The translations under genes and the position numbers were made by a program. This document shows, in pieces, positions 58,130-64,000 of a stretch of 64,000 bases of DNA. Under the pieces are notes generated by a model. It was not told where the DNA came from and ran no database searches. It saw nothing but the letters and a program-made list of their open reading frames with translations. The DNA is taken from assembly GCA_020465985.1 (NCBI GenBank), contig JAANYP010009684.1, positions 46,860-110,859 of the forward strand, given 5' to 3'. Positions within the stretch are counted from its first letter, which is position 1; each line of letters begins with the position of its first letter. Origin of the DNA: Centrapalus pauciflorus (taxonomy: Eukaryota; Streptophyta; Magnoliopsida; Asterales; Asteraceae).

Positions 58130-61100
58130 AAATAAAGTGGCCATCGCATGGACAATAGTCACACAAAATACAAGTTTACCTCACTTAAAAGAGCATATGG
58201 TCACACTTTTTAACACCTACAGCCACATTTGGCATAGTTTTATGTCACCAAAGCCCACAACAACACACTCGTTGTGTGACCATTTGGTTGCAATCAACCA
58301 CACACAAATAAAAATAAATTGGCCATTGCATGGACAATATTCACACAAAATACAAGTTTATCTCACTTAAAAGAGCATATGGTCACACTTTTTAACACCT
58401 ATGGCCACATTTGGCATAGTTTTACGTGACCAAAGCCCACAGCAACACACTCGTTGTGTGACCAAATGGTTGCAATCAGCCACACACAAATAAAAATATA
58501 GTGGCCATTGCATGGACAATAGTCACAAAAAATACAAGTTTACCTCACTTAAAAGAGTATATGATCACACTTTTTAACACCTACGGCCACATTTGGCATA
58601 CTCTTATGTGAGCAAAGCCCACGACAACACACTCGTTGTGTGACCAAATGGTTGCAATCAGCCACACACAAATAAAAATAAAGTGGCCATTGCATCGACA
58701 ATAGTCGCATAAAATACAAGTTTACCTCACTTAAAAGAGCATATGGTCACATTTGTTAACACCTTCAGCCACATTTGGCATAAGTTTATGTGACCAAAGC
58801 CCACAACAAGATACTCATTGTGTGATCAAATGGTTGCAATCAGCCACATGCAAATAAAAATAAATTGCCAATTGCATGGACTATAGTCACACAAAATACA
58901 AGTTTACCTCACTTAAAAGAGCATATGGTCATACTTTTTAACACCTTCGGCCACATTTGGCATAATTTTATGTGACTAAAGCCCACAACAAGACTCTCAT
59001 TGTGTGACCAAATGGTTGCAATCAGCCACACACCAATAAAAATTAAGTGGCCAATTCATGGACAATTGTCACACAAAATACAAGTTTACCTCACTTAAAA
59101 GAGCCTATGGTCACACTTTTTAATACCTACGGCCACATTTGGCATAGTTTTATGTGACCAAAGCCCACAACAACACACTCGTTGTGTGACCATATGATTG
59201 CAATCAGCCACACACAAATAAAAATAAATTGGACATTGCATGGACAATAGTCACACAAAATACAAGTTTACCTCACTTAAAAGAACATATGGTCACACAT
59301 TTTAACACTTGAGGCCACATTTGGCATAAATTTACGTGACCAAAGCCCACAACAACACACTCGTTATGTGACCAAATGGTTGCAATCAGCCACACACAAA
59401 TAAAAATAAAGTGGCCATTGCATGGACAATAGTCACACAAAATACAAGTTTTCCTCTCTTAAAAGAGCATATGGTAACACTTTTAACACCTACGGCCACA
59501 TTTGGCATAACTTTAAGTGACCAAAACCCACAACAACACCCTCGTTGTGTGACCAAATGGTTGCAATCAGCCTCACACAAATAAAAATAAAGTGGCCATT
59601 GCATGGACAATAGTCACACAAAATACAAGTTTTCATCTCTTAAAAGAGCATATGGTCACACTTTTAAACACCTACGGCCACATTTGGCATAGTTTTATGT
59701 GACCAAAGCCCACAACAACACTCTCGTTGTGTGACCATATGGTTGCAATCAGCCAAACACAAATAAAAATAAATTGGCGAATGCATGGACAATAGTCACA
59801 CAAAATAAAAGTTTACCTCACTTAAAAGAACATATGGTCGCACATTTTAACACTTGAGGCCACATTTGGCATAATTTTATGTGACCAAAGCCCACAACAA
59901 CACACTCGTTATGTGACCAAATGGTTACAATCAGCCACACACAAATAAAAATAAAGTGGCCATGGCATGGACAATAGTCACACAAAATACAAGTTTTCTT
60001 CCCTTAGAAGAGCATATGGTAACACTTTTAAACACCTACGGCCACATTTGGCATAACTTTATGTGACAAAAACCCACAACAACACACTCGTTGTGTGACC
60101 AAATGGTTGCAATCTGCCACACACAAATAAAAATAAGGTGGCCATTGCATGGACAATAGTCACACAAAATACAAGTTTACCTCACTCAAAAGAGCATATG
60201 GTCACACTTTTTAACACCTAAGGCCACATGGCATAGTTTTATGTGACCAAAGCCCACAACAACACACTCGTTGTGTGACCATATGGTTGCAATCAGCCAC
60301 ACACAAATAAAAATAAATTGGCCATTGCATGGAGAATAGTCACACAAAATACAAGTTTACCTCACTTAAAAGAGCATATGGTCACACATTTTAACACTTG
60401 AGGCCACATTTGGCATAATTTTATGTGGCCAAAGCCCACAACAACACACTCGTTGTGTGACCAAATGGTTGCAATCAGCCACACACACATAAAAATAAAG
60501 TGGCCATTGCATAGACTATAGTCACACAAAATACAAGTTTACCTAACTTAAAAGAGCATATGGTCACACTTTTTAACACGTATGGCCACATTTGGCATAG
60601 TTTTACGTGACCAAAGCCCACAACAACACAATCGTTGTGTGACCAAATGGTTGCAATTAGCCACACACAAATAAAAATAAAGTGGCCATCGCATGGACAA
60701 TAGTCACACAAAATACAAGTTTACCTCACTTAAAAGAGCATATGGTCACACTTTTTAACACCTACAGCCACATTTGGCATAGTTTTATGTCACCAAAGCC
60801 CACAACAACACACTCGTTGTGTGACCATTTGGTTGCAATCAACCACACACAAATAAAAATAAATTGGCCATTGCATGGACAATATTCACACAAAATACAA
60901 GTTTACCTCACTTAAAAGAGCATATGGTCACACTTCTTAACACCTATGGCCACATTTGGCATAGTTTTACGTGACCAAAGCCCACAGCAACACACTCGTT
61001 GTGTGACCAAATGGTTGCAATCAGCCACACACAAATAAAAATAAAGTGGCCATTGCATGGACAATAGTCACAAAAAATACAAGTTTACCTCACTTAAAAG

Positions 61101-63830
61101 AGTATATGATCACACTTTTTAACACCTACGGCCACATTTGGCATACTCTTATGTGAGCAAAGCCCACGACAACACACTCGTTGTGTGACCAAATGGTTGC
61201 AATCAGCCACACACAAATTAAAATAAAGTGGCCATTGCATCGACAATAGTCGCATAAAATACAAGTTTACCTCACTTAAAAGAGCATATGGTCACATTTC
61301 TTAACACCTTCAGCCACATTTGGCATAATTTTATGTGACCAAAGCCCACAACAAGATACTCATTGTGTGAGCAAATGGTTGCAATCAGCCACATGCAAAT
61401 AAAAATAAATCGCCAATTGCATGGACTATAGTCACACAAAATACAAGTTTACCTCACTTAAAAGAGCATATGGTCATACTTTTTAACACCTTCGGCCACA
61501 TTTGGCATAATTTTATGTGACTAAAGCCCACAACAAAACTCTCGTTGTGTGACCAAATGGTTGCAATCAGCCACACACCAATAAAAATTAAGTGGCCAAT
61601 TCATGGACAATTGTCACACAAAATACAAGTTTACCTCACTTAAAAGAGCCTATGGTCACACTTTTTAACACTTGAGGCCACATTTGGCATAATTTTATGT
61701 GGCCAAAGCCCACAACAACACACTCGTTGTGTGACCAAATGGTTGCAATCAGCCACACACACATAAAAATAAAGTGGCCATTGCATAGACTACAGTCACA
61801 CAAAATACAAGTTTACCTAACTTAAAAGAGCATATGGTCACACTTTTTAACACCTATGGCCACATTTGGCATAGTTTTACGTGACCAAAGCCCACATCAA
61901 CACACTCGTTGTGTGACCAAATGGTTGCAATCAGCCACACACAAATAAAAATAAAGTGGCCATTGCATGGACAATAGTCACAAAAAATACAAGTTTACCT
62001 CACTTAAAAGAGTATATGATCACACTTTTTAACACCTACGGCCACATTTCGCATACTCTTATGTGAGCAAAGCCCACGACAACACACTCGTTGTGTGACC
62101 ATATGGTTGCAATCAGCCACACACAAATAAAGTAAATTGGCCATTGCATGGACAATAGTCACACAAAATACAAGTTTACCTCACCTAAAAGAACATATGG
62201 TCACACATTTTAACACTTGAGGCCACATTTGTCATAAATTTACGTGACCAAAGCCCACAACAACACACTCGTTATGTGACCAAATGGTTGCAATCAGCCA
62301 CACACAAATAAAAATAAAGTGGCCATTGCATGGACAATAGTCACACAAAATACAAGTTTTCCTCTCTTAAAAGAGCATATGGTAACACTTTTAACACCTA
62401 CGACCACATTTGGCATAACTTTAAGTGACCAAAACCCACAACAACACCCTCGTTGTGTGACCAAATGGTTGCAATCAGCCTCACACAAATAAAAATAAAG
62501 TGGCCATTGCATGGACAATAGTCACACAAAATACAAGTTTACCTCACTTAAAAGAGCATATGGTCACCCTTTTTAACACTTACGGCCATATTTGTATACT
62601 TTTATGTGACTAAAGCCCACAACAACACACTTGTTGTGTGATCATATGGTTGCAATCAGCCACACACAAATAAAAATAAATTGGCCATTGCATGGACAAT
62701 AGTCAAACAAAATACAAGTTTAACTCACTTAAAAGAGCATATGGTCACACATTTTAACACTTGAGGCCACATTTGGAATAATTTTATATGACCAAAGCTC
62801 ACAATAACACACTCGTTGTGTGACAAAATGGTTGCAATCAGCCACACACACATGAAAATAAAGTAGTCATTGCATAAACTATAGTCACACAAAATACAAG
62901 TTTACCTCACTTAAAAGAGCATATGGTCACACTTTTAACACCTACGGCTACATTTGGCATAATTTTATGTAACCAAAGCCCACAACAACACACTCGTTGT
63001 GTGACCAAATGGTTGCAATCAGCCACACACAAATAAAAATAAAGTGGCCATTGCATGGACAATAGTCACACGAAATACAAGTTTTCATCTCTTAAAAGAG
63101 CATATGGTCACACTTTTAAACACCTACGGCCACATTTGGCATAGTTTTATGTGACCAAAGCCCACAACAACACTCTCGTTGTGTGACCATATGGTTGCAA
63201 TCAGCCAAACACAAATAAAAATAAATTGGCCAATGCATGGACAATAGTCACACAAAATACAAGTTTACCTCACTTAAAAGAACATATGGTCGCACATTTT
63301 AACACTTGAGGCCACATTTGGCATAATTTTATGTGACCAAAGCCCACAACAACACACTCGTTATGTGACCAAATGGTTGCAATCAGCCACACACAAATAA
63401 AAATAAAGTGGCCATGGCATGGACAATAGTCACACAAAATACAAGTTTATCTAACTTAAAAGAGCATATGGTCACACTTTTTAACACGTATGGCCACATT
63501 TGGCATAGTTTTACGTGACCAAAGCCCACAACAACACAATCGTTGTGTGACCAAATGGTTGCAATCAGCCACACACAAATAAAAATAAAGTGGCCATCGC
63601 ATGGACAATAGTCACACAAAATACAAGTTTACCTCACTTAAAAGAGCATATGGTCACACTTTTTAACACCTACAGCCACATTTGGCATAGTTTTATGTCA
63701 CCAAAGCCCACAACAACACACTCGTTGTGTGACCATTTGGTTGCAATCAACCACACACAAATAAAAATAAATTGGCCATTGCATGGACAATATTCACACA
63801 AAATACAAGTTTACCTCACTTAAAAGAGTA
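58130..63830. repeat. Higher-order duplications in the satellite (7, 14, 16 and 19-monomer offsets)
   Basis: Shared variants show block copies: about 58130-59115 recurs at 60675-61660 (offset 2545); segments at 59386 and 60475 recur at 62294 and 63383 (offset 2908); about 59631-59985 recurs at 63082-63436 (offset 3451); TTATGTGGCC at 60421 recurs at 61695 (offset 1274). Offsets are whole numbers of monomers within a few bases. Confidence 0.8.
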
Positions 63831-64000
63831 TATGATCACACTTTTTAACACCTACGGCCACATTTGGCATACTCTTATGTGAGCAAAGCCCACGACAACA
63901 CACTCGTTGTGTGACCAAATGGTTGCAATCAACCACACACAAATAAAAATAAAGTGGCCATTGCATCGACAATAGTCGCATAAAATACAAGTTTACCTCA

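Larger units (their letters stand above)
53650..64000. repeat. ~182-bp tandem satellite array, ~57 monomers, open at the window end
   Basis: Landmarks such as TATGGTCACAC recur every 182 bases (53650, 53832, 54014, 54196, 54378 and on). Each monomer holds GCCACATTTGGCATA, ATGTGACCAAAGCCCACAAC, ACACTCGTTGTGTGACC (a dyad), ATGGTTGCAATCAGCC, CATTGCATGGACAATAGTC and ATACAAGTTTACCTC in order. Subtypes differ at the start: TTTTTAACACCTACGG, TTTTAAACACCTACGG and CATTTTAACACTTGAGG. A monomer near 180 bp is the usual size for plant centromeric satellites, but location is not shown here. Short reading frames within it are artefacts of the repeat. Confidence 0.97.

Noticed and set aside
58137..63823. 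Identical 74-78 codon ORFs in the satellite array
   Set aside because: Repeat-borne frames present only in some monomer variants; they track higher-order duplication, not a gene family.
53650..64000. CRISPR-like array of regularly spaced repeats
   Set aside because: The whole 182-bp unit is repeated with no unique spacers, and the context is a plant nuclear genome.

Overview
This window is repeat-dominated nuclear DNA of a eudicot plant. The AT-rich base composition, the sn-2 glycerol-3-phosphate acyltransferase exon, the Ty1/copia elements primed by initiator-Met tRNA and the long array of ~182-bp satellite all point that way. From memory, the extra open reading frame downstream of pol in the first copia element resembles proteins annotated in Asteraceae such as Tanacetum as 'synaptobrevin, longin-like domain protein', so an Asteraceae origin is my best guess (inference, no search run). 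No rRNA, tRNA or CRISPR was recognised. Only one host gene piece is visible.

Layout. 1-8.45 kb: AT-rich intergenic DNA with a hAT transposase remnant, long (TA)n tracts carried by a dispersed inverted-repeat family, a 300-bp foldback MITE, exon 1 of a GPAT4/GPAT8-like gene on the minus strand (5910-6527) and a MULE-type MITE with a perfect 9-bp target duplication. 8.45-19.58 kb: a complete but decayed 11.1-kb Sirevirus-like copia element (element 1) with matched LTRs, a 5-bp target duplication and an extra ORF between pol and the 3' LTR. 20.4-23.7 kb: a truncated minus-strand copia element (element 2). 24.2-38.5 kb: a graveyard of DNA transposons, including a four-level nest of foldback elements (25.64-31.66 kb), a hAT MITE, two tandem Helitron-like units, CACTA MITEs and other MITEs. 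36.4-39.8 kb: non-coding DNA that looks like a degenerate Ty3/gypsy remnant. 39.85-47.0 kb: element 3, a copia element related to element 2, missing most of its integrase and truncated where element 4 begins. 47.0-53.65 kb: element 4, a non-autonomous copia element with two 543-bp LTRs and an intact 911-codon gag but no pol. 53.65-64.0 kb: about 57 tandem copies of a ~182-bp satellite with higher-order duplications, running off the window end.

How the parts relate. The copia elements share a gag-stop-protease layout. In three of them the gag stop lies in or beside a branch-point-like CTAAC/CTAAT that is followed, 20-23 bases later, by TGCAG|GA just before the protease. The fourth has a strong acceptor-like tract at the protease start. 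Elements 1 and 3 also carry gene-like promoter and leader sequence (TATA-like box, telo-box) between pol and the extra-ORF position. Together these suggest that gag, pol and the third ORF may be expressed from different RNAs. Element 4 is flanked by element 3 on one side and satellite on the other, with no target duplication, so its junction records a rearrangement at the edge of the satellite block, possibly (peri)centromeric.
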